Positions 7,614-14,808 of a stretch of 15,324 nt of DNA are shown one piece after another. The translations under genes were made by a program, and so were the position numbers. The notes under the pieces were generated by a model. That model saw only the letters and a list, made by a program, of their open reading frames with translations. It did not search any database and was not told where the DNA came from. Position 1 is the stretch's first letter, and every line of letters starts with the position of its first letter. Source of the DNA: Candidatus Rifleibacteriota bacterium (GTDB taxonomy: Bacteria > Muiribacteriota > Ozemobacteria > Ozemobacterales > Ozemobacteraceae); NCBI GenBank assembly GCA_028691595.1, contig JAQUZA010000026.1, forward strand, positions 1-15,324, read 5' to 3'.

Positions 7614-8660
7614 CTATCTTTTTTGCAGAATAAATTCGCCGGGTCTGATAAGCAAACCCGTGTAATAAGCACTGTCAAGATTTTCAGCCCTGACGGCCAC
7701 CCCCCCGCGAACCGGAAAAATTGTCCAGCTGTCGAGAGCTTTGCCGGCCAGCGGGCCAAGCAACCCTTTGCGGGTAAACGCCAAAAATGAGTTTTGAACT
7801 GTTCCGGAAAAGGCAAAAGCCGTTTTTGAAGGGCTTTGAATGCCAGGATTTGCAACAAGAGGCACCACAGCGGTGGGTTCAATGTTTAAACTGCCACTGA
7901 CCGAGTTACCAGCCTGGCTGCAGGTCATACTGGCAACCGCCTGAACAGCCAGAACGGCCTTGCCTGATGAGTTAAAGGCATAATAAGACACATTCCCCGA
8001 GAAGGTTCCGTTATATGCAAACGCAGCCCCGTTTTTTCTGAGGCATTCAGACAGAGTTTTGCCATTGACAGCTGCGGCAGCGCCATTGCTGACAAATTTG
8101 TCATAGGTTGCCGAAGTGAGAGCGGTCTTTTTCAATTCAGTCTGCATTGCGCCTGCCAGGCTGTCGAGCAGAAACTCTTTAATGGCGTATTCGCCAAGAT
8201 GGTCATGCGCAATGTTTGCTGAACTCGCCAGGGCATCACGCAGATACCAGTCGGCTGTACTACGCAAAGACACGCCAAAAGGCAAATTGGTGTTTCGGCC
8301 GGACCAGGGGGCAAAGGCTCTTAATTTAAGATTACTGCACCTGAGTTCAAGATGATAAGAATCAGCCGGAGGCATTTTTTCGACGGTCAAATCGCGTGTC
8401 GTACTGCTCAACGAATAGCTGACCGACTTGCCATTAACTATACAGGTGGCACCTGCAAGAAAGCGTGCAAAGCCATCGGCTGAGTTTTCTTCACCAATTG
8501 CTGCCAGAATGCCATTAGAAGCGACCTGAGGTACATTAAGCCGGCCTTTGATAGTAACTGAATCATCTTCAACCGGAGGATTGCCTGATGAGCCAGGAAT
8601 GGAACAGCCTGAAACCGTAATCAAAAAAACCAGACAAAGTGTCAGATTGAAAATTTTCAT
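7614..8660 (-). CDS. Hypothetical lipoprotein
   Basis: A 348-aa protein with a lipoprotein signal peptide: MKIFNLT, a hydrophobic core and the lipobox TVSGC, putting the lipidated cysteine at residue 19. The residue after it is serine, not the aspartate that holds enterobacterial lipoproteins in the inner membrane, so the outer membrane is plausible. A low-complexity linker (SIPGSSGNPPVEDD) leads to a body rich in small residues with beta-strand-like segments. The part at about 35-110 (TIKGRLNV ... LELRCSNLKL) resembles an Ig-like or carboxypeptidase-regulatory-like fold, but this is only an impression. I recognise no enzyme motif. GGAAGAG lies about 10 nt before the ATG. It heads a two-gene unit with the beta-barrel gene and is divergent from the gene at 8933. 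Function unknown. Confidence 0.75.
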   Translation of the reverse strand: MKIFNLTLCLVFLITVSGCSIPGSSGNPPVEDDSVTIKGRLNVPQVASNGILAAIGEENSADGFARFLAGATCIVNGKSVSYSLSSTTRDLTVEKMPPADSYHLELRCSNLKLRAFAPWSGRNTNLPFGVSLRSTADWYLRDALASSANIAHDHLGEYAIKEFLLDSLAGAMQTELKKTALTSATYDKFVSNGAAAAVNGKTLSECLRKNGAAFAYNGTFSGNVSYYAFNSSGKAVLAVQAVASMTCSQAGNSVSGSLNIEPTAVVPLVANPGIQSPSKTAFAFSGTVQNSFLAFTRKGLLGPLAGKALDSWTIFPVRGGVAVRAENLDSAYYTGLLIRPGEFILQKR

Positions 8661-8932
8661 TTATTTCTCTCTTCCGATGTAATGTTCTGCCATCATGCAT
8701 AATTAACGTACAAACCCTCGTTTCCGGTTATAGTGGTGCATCTATGGCATTTCAGACAGTTTGATCGAATATCTGAATCATAAAATGGCGGCGGCAACAG
8801 AAATACAGGTAACGCACAATTCATATTAGTACTTTTACGTTTCCTTTTAAAGAGCCAGAGCGATAAATTTCTGTTATCATCTGAGACAGGCCCTTTACTG
8901 CCCGACAAAAAATCAAACCCAGAGGGAACTGC

Positions 8933-9463
8933 GTGAATACACAATTTCGTTTGCCCAGGCTAGTGGAAAGTGACCCGAGAAGTGAAAAAATAATGGCCCT
9001 TCTTTCAGGCAACCAGAAAAAACTCTGGGAAAACTCAAGAGCAAAAGCCGTTTTTCTACCTTACTCTGAAAATTTTATCAGGACTTTGCAGTTTGAGCAC
9101 AAACGTGGCCGCATAGTCAGAAGTTTTGAACTGATCGAACGCAACCTCGAAACACAGGCCAATGGGCTGAAAATGGTCGACGAGAAAACCGAAAGCAAAC
9201 GGGGCACAAGAATTTCGCGTCTGTTAATTATCAGCAATGATGCGGCTGAGAGATTTCTGCGCAAAGTTGAGGGCCTGCTGGTTGAACATGGAGACAGGGT
9301 TCTCGGCCTGGTCATCGATGCCGACTCAGAAAAAATCGGGCACCTGTTTTTTGGAGAAGGCAAAACAGCTAAAATCATGTTGCTCGAGCACAAAGAATCG
9401 GTCGCCAACGCACTGTTTGCACTGGTTCCAGAGAACAAGACCGACAAACAGACTATGCCGTAG
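8933..9463 (+). CDS. Hypothetical protein, the only plus-strand gene
   Basis: A 176-aa soluble protein I do not recognise. It starts at GTG; GAGGG at 8922-8926, 6 nt upstream, supports this over an in-frame ATG at 8993. The N-terminal half is strongly basic (KRGRIVRSFELIERN at about 57-71), while the second half has a regular alpha/beta pattern: SRLLIISND at about 95-103, then a helix, VLGLVIDAD at about 123-131, and HLFFGEGKTAKIMLLEH at about 137-153. No signal peptide, membrane segment or cysteine is present, so a cytoplasmic protein is likely. The alternation of hydrophobic strands and helices suggests a small Rossmann-like fold, which is inference. It has its own upstream region of 272 bp shared with the divergent lipoprotein gene and runs convergently into mtaB, ending 36 nt before that gene's stop. 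Confidence 0.75.
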   Translation: MNTQFRLPRLVESDPRSEKIMALLSGNQKKLWENSRAKAVFLPYSENFIRTLQFEHKRGRIVRSFELIERNLETQANGLKMVDEKTESKRGTRISRLLIISNDAAERFLRKVEGLLVEHGDRVLGLVIDADSEKIGHLFFGEGKTAKIMLLEHKESVANALFALVPENKTDKQTMP

Positions 9464-9499
9464 CTGCTTGTAAATCAGGCACAAAACCTTTTCCGGGCT

Positions 9500-10747
9500 T
9501 CAGTTGTCGAGAATAACCGACAGATGTTCAGAAACAAGTTCAAGGCCTTTTACCGGACTGAGATGATTCAAAAGACTCTCGTCGGCTCTGGCAAGCCTGC
9601 ACGGCACATACTCTCTGGAAAAGCCGCAAAGCTGGCCATTTTCAAGAGTCTCCCACAAAACTTCAAGGGGTTGGCCAACAAAGCTCCGGTAAAAGTCACT
9701 AGAGCACTTCTGCCAGACCTGCTCAACCCGACCGGCACGCTCCGCCCTGGTTACATTATCAACCTGATCCGGCATTGTTGCCGCCGGAGTGCCATCCCGG
9801 GGAGAGAATCTGAAAATATGCAGGCGCGAAAACCTTATCTCTTCGAGAAAGCTGAGGGTCTCAGCAAAATCGGCTTCGGTCTCACCGGGAAACCCGACAA
9901 TCAGGTCGGTAGTGATTGCCGCCAGCGGCATACGCCGGCGAATTTTGTCGACTATAGCCCGAAAATCGGCTGTCAAATATGGCCGACGCATGGCCTTGAG
10001 AGTTTTATCGCACCCGGACTGCAGGGGAAGATGAAAATGACGGCAGGCTTTTGGTGAAGTAGCCACCCAGTCAATCAGGTCATCGGTAACCTCGACAGGC
10101 TCGATCGAGCTGAGTCGGATGCGTTCGAGGCCATCGACCAGGTCGAGTTGCCAGAGAAGATGCAGCAGGGACGGGCGATAATGGCCAAGATGAATGCCGG
10201 TCAGAACGATTTCGCGATGACCTTCAGCCACAAGATTTCTGGCTTCTGCAACGGCATCTTCAACCGGCCGCGACCATTCTTCACCACGAAGATGCGCAAC
10301 TATGCAGTAAGCGCAGAACTGGTTGCAACCATCCTGAATTTTCAAAAACGCACGAGTTTTGGCGCTTATTGGCCCAGATAAAGTCTTTTCGCAAGAAACC
10401 GGCGTTACATCTAAAGCGAGGGCTGCAAGCATTGCCTCGACAGAGGCGGTTTCGCCGTCTTTCAAAAGCCAGTCTATATCCGGCAGTTCCTGGTGTCGTT
10501 GGGTAACCAGTCTGGCCTCACATCCGGCCAGAACAAGTTTTACCGTCGGCCAGTTGCGCCGGGCGGCTCTTAGTGTCTGCCTGACCTTTTGCGAGGCTCT
10601 GCCGGTAACCGAACAACCATTCAGAATAAAAACATCAGGGGCATCGTCAACTGGCTGAAGGCCATGCTGACGAAGTTTTTCCGCCAGGCGCTCACCATCA
10701 TATTGGCTGACTTTGCAACCCAGCGATTTAAGTAAAAATGTTGTCAT
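9500..10747 (-). CDS. mtaB: tRNA t6A37 methylthiotransferase MtaB
   Basis: A 415-aa radical-SAM methylthiotransferase that would convert t6A37 to ms2t6A37 in ANN-decoding tRNAs. The N-terminal UPF0004 domain has its three cluster cysteines C11 (LGCK), C45 (NGCSVT) and C76 (AGCEA). The radical-SAM core begins with KIQDGCNQFCAYC, placing the SAM-cluster cysteines at 141, 145 and 148, followed by the family's RGEEWSR segment, LPLQSGCDKTLKAMRR and DLIVGFPGET. The C-terminal 60 residues fit a short TRAM RNA-binding domain. KIQDGCNxFCxYC and the t6A-type sequence separate it from MiaB and RimO. The start at 10747 follows GGTGAG closely and lies 29 nt after the rsmE stop, so it is the last gene of the rsfS-rsmE-mtaB unit. 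Complete, with all six cysteines. Confidence 0.93.
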   Translation of the reverse strand: MTTFLLKSLGCKVSQYDGERLAEKLRQHGLQPVDDAPDVFILNGCSVTGRASQKVRQTLRAARRNWPTVKLVLAGCEARLVTQRHQELPDIDWLLKDGETASVEAMLAALALDVTPVSCEKTLSGPISAKTRAFLKIQDGCNQFCAYCIVAHLRGEEWSRPVEDAVAEARNLVAEGHREIVLTGIHLGHYRPSLLHLLWQLDLVDGLERIRLSSIEPVEVTDDLIDWVATSPKACRHFHLPLQSGCDKTLKAMRRPYLTADFRAIVDKIRRRMPLAAITTDLIVGFPGETEADFAETLSFLEEIRFSRLHIFRFSPRDGTPAATMPDQVDNVTRAERAGRVEQVWQKCSSDFYRSFVGQPLEVLWETLENGQLCGFSREYVPCRLARADESLLNHLSPVKGLELVSEHLSVILDN

Positions 10748-10776
10748 GACTCACCCAATATTTTCTGGATGCTGAA

Positions 10777-11481
10777 TCAGGCACCCCAGGAACGAATAAG
10801 AAGACTGGCAAGGGCAATGGTTGGAGCAGTGTCGGTTTTGAAAAGCCGTTTTCCCAGCCAGACCGGCTGCCAGCCACTATTAATGAAAAAATCAACCTCG
10901 TTGTCTGCAAAACCGCCTTCGGGGCCAGAGGCCAGCCAGATGGCCGTTTGCGAGCTATTTTGCGGAAGAGAATGCAAAGAAACCGAAAGGGATTCTTCAT
11001 GGAGAAGAATCGGCAAAGTGTCTGCGGGTGGGGGTGCCAGCAACGAAAGTTTAAGCGGATCAGAAACTTCAGGAAGAATACAGCCCCCGCACTGCAACAT
11101 CGCCGTTGCCGCAATCTTGCGCCAGCGATCAACCTTAGACTCACCCGGGCTTTTAACAATGCAGCGCTCGGCAATCAGGGGCACAATGCGCCGCACACCC
11201 ATCTCTACGGCCTTTTCAATAAGCCACTCGAGTCTTTCGCCCTTTGAGATAGCGGCGAAAAGGGTTACATCAACCAGGGGTTCGCGATCCGGTGTCAGCC
11301 AGGAATCAGCAGAATAACTGCCTGAACGGCCCAGTATGGCTGTCGTTTCATGACCGCAGCCATCGGTAATCACAAAACTGTCACCCTCGCGCAGACGCAG
11401 AACACGTTCAAGCCTGTGCCGATTGTCTTCGCTGAGAGTGCCGACCAGTTGCTTCTCAATTACCCTGGCATGCGGAACCAT
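10777..11481 (-). CDS. rsmE: 16S rRNA (uracil1498-N3)-methyltransferase RsmE
   Basis: A 234-aa SPOUT-class enzyme that methylates U1498 of 16S rRNA using SAM. The N-terminal PUA-like domain (about 1-70) is followed by the trefoil-knot methyltransferase domain: KGERLEWLIEKAVEMGV (80-96), ASGPEGGF (184-191, the SAM-binding GPEGG loop) and LGKRLFKTDTAPTIAL (209-224, matching LGxRILRxETA). Length agrees with the family. The usual EQSGR-like segment reads LQCGGC here (129-134), a noticeable departure. The ATG follows the rsfS stop by 5 nt with a weak GAGG before it, implying translational coupling. The gene lies between rsfS and mtaB in a ribosome/tRNA maturation cluster. Confidence 0.92.
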   Translation of the reverse strand: MVPHARVIEKQLVGTLSEDNRHRLERVLRLREGDSFVITDGCGHETTAILGRSGSYSADSWLTPDREPLVDVTLFAAISKGERLEWLIEKAVEMGVRRIVPLIAERCIVKSPGESKVDRWRKIAATAMLQCGGCILPEVSDPLKLSLLAPPPADTLPILLHEESLSVSLHSLPQNSSQTAIWLASGPEGGFADNEVDFFINSGWQPVWLGKRLFKTDTAPTIALASLLIRSWGA

Positions 11482-11486
11482 GCTTA

Positions 11487-11837
11487 TCAGGCCTCAATTC
11501 TGGGCGCGTCTTCCCAGAGGTCTTCGAGGTTATAGTAGTTTCTGGCTTTGGGCTGAAAAAGATGCAGAACAAAGTCACCACCATCGATGAGTACCCAGTT
11601 AGCAGTCTGATCGGCTTCAATTCTGACTCCGCGTGCTTCGGGCACTTTGATAAGTTTGGCAACGGTATCGGCAAGAGCCTGAACGTGCGGGGCATTGTTG
11701 CCGGTACCGATAATAAAATAATCAGTATAGGGAACAAGACTGGTTACATCCAGGACTGCCAGATTCTCGACTTTTTTATCTTTGAGAGCTTCGATTACAA
11801 TTTTAACGGTTTCGGGAACCTTGTTCACAACTGACAA
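11487..11837 (-). CDS. rsfS: Ribosomal silencing factor RsfS
   Basis: A 116-aa protein of the RsfS/Iojap family, which binds ribosomal protein uL14 on the 50S subunit and blocks subunit joining when nutrients are short. Family landmarks are TDYFIIGTGNNAPHVQALAD (38-57), W81 with LIDGGDFVLHLF (83-94; most members have DYGD) and RNYYNLEDLW (99-108). The start is TTG at 11837: GGAGG at 11844-11848 lies 6 nt upstream, whereas the next candidate, GTG at 11828, is too far away. The gene heads a unit with rsmE and mtaB. In many bacteria rsfS is next to nadD, which is not seen here. Confidence 0.93.
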   Translation of the reverse strand: MSVVNKVPETVKIVIEALKDKKVENLAVLDVTSLVPYTDYFIIGTGNNAPHVQALADTVAKLIKVPEARGVRIEADQTANWVLIDGGDFVLHLFQPKARNYYNLEDLWEDAPRIEA

Positions 11838-11848
11838 ATTTGACCTCC
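11838..11848 (-). promoter_or_regulatory. Ribosome binding site fixing the TTG start of rsfS
   Basis: GGAGG (11848-11844) followed by six bases and TTG at 11837. This is a near-perfect anti-SD match at ideal spacing and decides the non-ATG start. Confidence 0.75.
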
Positions 11849-11858
11849 GGGTCTAACA

Positions 11859-11888
11859 CAGAGGGAGCGCAACCATGCGCCCCCTCTG
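11859..11888. repeat. 13-bp inverted repeat between the oxidoreductase operon and rsfS
   Basis: CAGAGGGAGCGCA and TGCGCCCCCTCTG flank a 4-nt ACCA loop on the plus strand; all 13 positions pair, with one G-U on the minus transcript. No U-run follows in the minus direction (the hairpin is followed by TGTTAGACCCGG), and only ATTTAACATCTT follows in the plus direction. It may end the oxidoreductase transcript by a U-poor mechanism, stabilise its 3' end, or sit in the rsfS leader. A possible -10 element TATGAT (11934-11929 minus) lies about 40 nt upstream of it without a good -35. Confidence 0.7.
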
Positions 11889-11972
11889 ATTTAACATCTT
11901 ATACGCTTCTGCCCGTTCGACCGGCCCAATCATATTAAATTAAACCAGCACCAGGCAGAAAGCAGATACTAC

Positions 11973-12569
11973 TCAGATGCCTTTGAACACTGAATAGACG
12001 TAACGACCGAACATATACTTCTTTTCTTCAACAAAATCGAAGCCTTTTTTGAAGGCTGCAAGGTTGATATCCAGCATTTCTTTTTTGGCACCCTTAACCA
12101 GATTCGGCAGACAGGCTACCAGATCATCGAAGGTAATCAGCTTGCTGAATTTTGAGTAAGCACCAGCCATAACCAGGTTGGCAACTTTCGGGTTACCAAG
12201 CTCTTCTGCGATCTCGTTGGCCGGTATTTCCACGAGACGGATATCATCGCGAAATTCCTGGCGTTCGATCAGCGAAGAGTTGTACATCAGCATGCCACCG
12301 GCCTTGATCTTCTGGTTGAACTTGGTGACCGAAGGGCGGTTCATGGCAATAACAGTGTCAGGAACGGTTACCATCGGTGAAGCAATTTCATTTTCAGAAA
12401 GAATTACCGAGCAGTTGGCAGTGCCGCCGCGCATTTCGGGGCCATATGACGGAATCCAGGAAACGAATTTGCCGGCGTGCATACCAGTTTCAGCGATAAC
12501 TTTTCCGAGGAAGAGAACACCCTGACCGCCGAAACCTGCCAGAATTATTCTTTCAACTTTTGACGACAT
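11973..12569 (-). CDS. 2-oxoacid:ferredoxin oxidoreductase, gamma subunit
   Basis: A 198-aa subunit with the family's N-terminal GFGGQGV (12-18) and the SYGPEMRGGTANC segment, both typical of the POR/KOR gamma domain that contributes to CoA binding in the complex. Length is normal. GGAGG lies 7 nt before the ATG, and the start is 14 nt after the beta-subunit stop, so it is the last gene of a delta-alpha-beta-gamma operon. It is cytoplasmic and has no cluster-binding cysteines of its own. Whether the complex prefers branched-chain 2-oxoacids, 2-oxoglutarate or others cannot be read from this subunit. Confidence 0.9.
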   Translation of the reverse strand: MSSKVERIILAGFGGQGVLFLGKVIAETGMHAGKFVSWIPSYGPEMRGGTANCSVILSENEIASPMVTVPDTVIAMNRPSVTKFNQKIKAGGMLMYNSSLIERQEFRDDIRLVEIPANEIAEELGNPKVANLVMAGAYSKFSKLITFDDLVACLPNLVKGAKKEMLDINLAAFKKGFDFVEEKKYMFGRYVYSVFKGI

Positions 12570-12583
12570 ATCTATGCCTCCTG

Positions 12584-13345
12584 TTATGCAGCTTTTTCAA
12601 CGCCATGGGTATCTTTAAAGGTACCCAGCGGAAAAACCGGCAGCATGTTTTCGGTGAGCCATTTGTGCGCATCGGCAGGTTTCTTACCCCAGTTGGTCGG
12701 GCAGATCGCCACCACTTCAACAAACGCAAAACCCTTGCCCTCTTTCTGCAGCTTGAAGGCATTCAGAATAGCCTTTTTAGCCTTCATAAGATTGGCAACG
12801 TTATTAATGGTAACGCGGGTTACATATACGGGGCTCTCGAGAGTTGCAATCATTTCGCTCATGTGGATCGGATGACCGGCAGTAGCGGCATCGCGACCAT
12901 AGGGAGAAGTCTGCGTCTTCATTCCGATGAGGGAAGTGGGAGCCATCTGGCCACCGGTCATGCCATAAATTGCGTTATTGACGAAAACGACAGTCATGTT
13001 TTCGCCGCGATTAGCAGCATGAATGATTTCGGCTGTGCCGATGGCGGCAAGATCGCCGTCACCCTGATAGGTGAACACGATCGATTCAGGGCGGGTGCGT
13101 TTGATACCGGTCGCAACGGCCGGAGCACGGCCATGGGGAGCCTGGTTGAAATCGAAATTGAAATAGTCATAGGCAAAAACTGAGCAACCAACCGGAGCAA
13201 CGCCGATGGTGCGGTCAGCAACTTCGAGTTCATCGATGGCTTCGGCGACCAGGCGGTGAATAACACCGTGATCGCAGCCGGGACAATAATGGAACGGCGT
13301 TTTGCTCAAGCTCGCAGGTCGAGAAAATACTTTTTTCATGGTCAT
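12584..13345 (-). CDS. 2-oxoacid:ferredoxin oxidoreductase, beta (TPP-binding) subunit
   Basis: A 253-aa subunit carrying thiamine diphosphate and one [4Fe-4S] cluster. The TPP motif runs from GDGD (95-98) to NN (123-124) in VVFVNNAIYGMTGGQ. Four cysteines at the positions expected for the proximal cluster are C21 and C24 (YCPGCDHG), C53 (PVGCS) and C215 (AICPTNWG). Length fits a four-subunit enzyme of the KOR/VOR type rather than the longer POR beta. AGGAG lies 9 nt before the ATG at 13345, and only 15 nt separate it from the alpha stop. Together with alpha it would decarboxylate the 2-oxoacid and pass electrons to ferredoxin. Confidence 0.92.
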   Translation of the reverse strand: MTMKKVFSRPASLSKTPFHYCPGCDHGVIHRLVAEAIDELEVADRTIGVAPVGCSVFAYDYFNFDFNQAPHGRAPAVATGIKRTRPESIVFTYQGDGDLAAIGTAEIIHAANRGENMTVVFVNNAIYGMTGGQMAPTSLIGMKTQTSPYGRDAATAGHPIHMSEMIATLESPVYVTRVTINNVANLMKAKKAILNAFKLQKEGKGFAFVEVVAICPTNWGKKPADAHKWLTENMLPVFPLGTFKDTHGVEKAA

Positions 13346-13360
13346 TTATCCTGGCTCCTT

Positions 13361-14443
13361 TCAGTCTGGTCTGACGAGTTTATCAACTTCGTTAAGGATT
13401 TCAAAATCTGAGGGAACGGTGCCGCCGGTTCTGCCGAAGAAGAACACGGGTTTTTTGCCATCCACTGAGAGTTTGACATCTTCAACCATCTGGCCGCAGG
13501 ACATTTCGACAACCAGGAACTGCGAAGCTGTTTTTGCAAGTCTTTCGAACACGCCGGTCGGGAATGGCCACAAGACCTTTGGGCGCACCATACCGGCTTT
13601 AATGCCACGTTTTCTGCATTTTTCCACGACGGTTTTCAAAATTCTTGAAATGATTCCATAACCGACGAGAATGATTTCGGCATCGTCACAAAGATGTTCT
13701 TCAACGGCAAAATCTTTGAATTCGCCTTTGCTGAAAAGGTCTGTAACAACCTGATACTTCTGATAGAGGTGCCAGTTATGCTCTTCAAGTTCATCCTGAT
13801 CGAGGAATATCGATGAGCAGAGGTTGCGTTCAGTTTTATCACTGCCTTTATAACCAAGAGCCCATTTTTTGCTGTTAACATCATAATCGCGCGGTTCAGG
13901 CAGGTTCACCGGTTCCATCATCTGGCCAAGAACGCCGTCTGAAAGGAGTAAAACCGGGTTTCTGAAACGATCGGCGAATTCAAAACCGGCAATGGTCATA
14001 TCGGCCATTTCCTGGACAGAATTCGGGGCGAGAACGATGGTGCGATAATCGCCATGGCCACCGCCGCGGGTTGCCTGCCAGTAATCTGACTGAGCGGGGG
14101 CAATATTGCCAAGCCCCGGGCCACCACGCATTACATTCACGATAAGACATGGAACTTCAGCACCGGCGATATAGGAAATGCCTTCCTGTTTAAGGCTGAT
14201 GCCGGGGCTTGAACTCGAGGTCATTACACGGGCACCGGCACTGCCTGCACCATAAACCATATTTATTGCCGCAACTTCGCTTTCGGCCTGAACAAAAACG
14301 CCATCGACCTCAGGCAGTCGCCGGGCCAGATAGGCTGGTAATTCAGACTGCGGAGTAATTGGATAACCGAAATAGTATCGGCAACCGGCAAGAACAGCAG
14401 CTTCGCCAATCGCTTCGTTGCCTTTCATCAACACCTTAGCCAT
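13361..14443 (-). CDS. vorB: 2-oxoacid:ferredoxin oxidoreductase, alpha subunit (VorB-type)
   Basis: A 360-aa subunit with the characteristic GYPITPQSE segment (26-34), which reaches the TPP site, the AESEVAAINMVYGAGSAGARVMTSSSSPG region (conserved in this family) and the RGGPGLGNIAPAQSDY segment. A C-terminal domain with LVGYGIISRI follows. The overall sequence resembles the alpha subunits annotated VorB (3-methyl-2-oxobutanoate:ferredoxin oxidoreductase) more than KorA, but these families overlap in specificity, so a 2-oxoglutarate or mixed 2-oxoacid enzyme is possible. AAGGAG lies 7 nt before the ATG; the gene follows the ferredoxin subunit by 11 nt. Role: oxidation of 2-oxoacids from amino-acid breakdown, or the reverse reductive carboxylation, in the anaerobic cytoplasm. 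Confidence 0.9.
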   Translation of the reverse strand: MAKVLMKGNEAIGEAAVLAGCRYYFGYPITPQSELPAYLARRLPEVDGVFVQAESEVAAINMVYGAGSAGARVMTSSSSPGISLKQEGISYIAGAEVPCLIVNVMRGGPGLGNIAPAQSDYWQATRGGGHGDYRTIVLAPNSVQEMADMTIAGFEFADRFRNPVLLLSDGVLGQMMEPVNLPEPRDYDVNSKKWALGYKGSDKTERNLCSSIFLDQDELEEHNWHLYQKYQVVTDLFSKGEFKDFAVEEHLCDDAEIILVGYGIISRILKTVVEKCRKRGIKAGMVRPKVLWPFPTGVFERLAKTASQFLVVEMSCGQMVEDVKLSVDGKKPVFFFGRTGGTVPSDFEILNEVDKLVRPD

Positions 14444-14454
14444 TTATTAACTCC

Positions 14455-14667
14455 TTATTTCTCTTCTTTGTAAATTTCGATAGCTACTTCAGGGCAGCTT
14501 CTGGCACAGATGGCACAGCTTGTACACTTGCTTTCATCAGTGATTGCGGCCGGATAGACACCCTTGGGAGTCAGGTGGTCAGCATAAGCAAGAATCTTGA
14601 GGGGGCAGCGGGCTATACACAGACCGCAACCCTTACACAGACTTTCATTTATTACCCATTTAGACAT
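14455..14667 (-). CDS. 2-oxoacid:ferredoxin oxidoreductase, delta (2x[4Fe-4S] ferredoxin) subunit
   Basis: A 70-aa ferredoxin-like protein with two complete CxxCxxCxxxC-type motifs: C11, C14, C17, C21 (CKGCGLCIARCP) and C48, C51, C54, C58 (CTSCAICARSCP). Cysteines 21 and 58 are each followed by proline, as usual for bacterial 8Fe ferredoxins. It would carry electrons from the TPP/beta cluster to external ferredoxin. It is the first gene of the operon, with GGAGG 9 nt before its ATG and a promoter about 60 nt further upstream. Separate delta and gamma genes mark the four-subunit arrangement. Confidence 0.93.
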   Translation of the reverse strand: MSKWVINESLCKGCGLCIARCPLKILAYADHLTPKGVYPAAITDESKCTSCAICARSCPEVAIEIYKEEK

Positions 14668-14722
14668 TCTGTCTTTCCTCCAGTGTTAGTTCAACGCATG
14701 CTTCAGGAGCAGACTGTAAATA

Positions 14723-14751
14723 TTAATACAACTTAAACAGACTTTTTTCAA
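14723..14751 (-). promoter_or_regulatory. Putative sigma70-like promoter of the oxidoreductase operon
   Basis: TTGAAA (14751-14746), a 17-nt spacer and TATTAA (14728-14723) on the minus strand, about 55 nt before the ferredoxin-subunit start codon. The match, spacing and AT-rich setting are good. No operator or riboswitch is apparent in the short leader. Confidence 0.6.
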
Positions 14752-14758
14752 TGACAAC

Positions 14759-14808
14759 CTGATATCTGCAACAAAAAACAAACCCTAAACGGCCTGCACA
14801 AATATCAG
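14759..14808 (-). repeat. Imperfect inverted repeat after the NTPase-like gene
   Basis: CTGATAT (14808-14802) and ATATCAG (14765-14759) are perfect arms and can be extended to about 12 bp with wobble pairs. The loop of about 26 nt contains a T-rich stretch. It overlaps the stop codon of the upstream gene and lies just before the operon promoter; it may be a weak terminator or chance. Confidence 0.3.

Noticed and set aside
8693..8944. Minus-strand open frame containing CLKCH, a c-type haem motif
   Set aside because: It overlaps the divergent promoter region and the start of the plus-strand gene, has no ribosome binding site or signal peptide, and the single CxxCH is most likely chance.
10769..11317. 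182-codon plus-strand open frame antisense to rsmE
   Set aside because: Shadow of rsmE, whose SPOUT motifs are unambiguous.
12560..13183. 207-codon plus-strand open frame antisense to the beta subunit
   Set aside because: It is a shadow of a clearly assigned TPP-binding subunit gene on the opposite strand.
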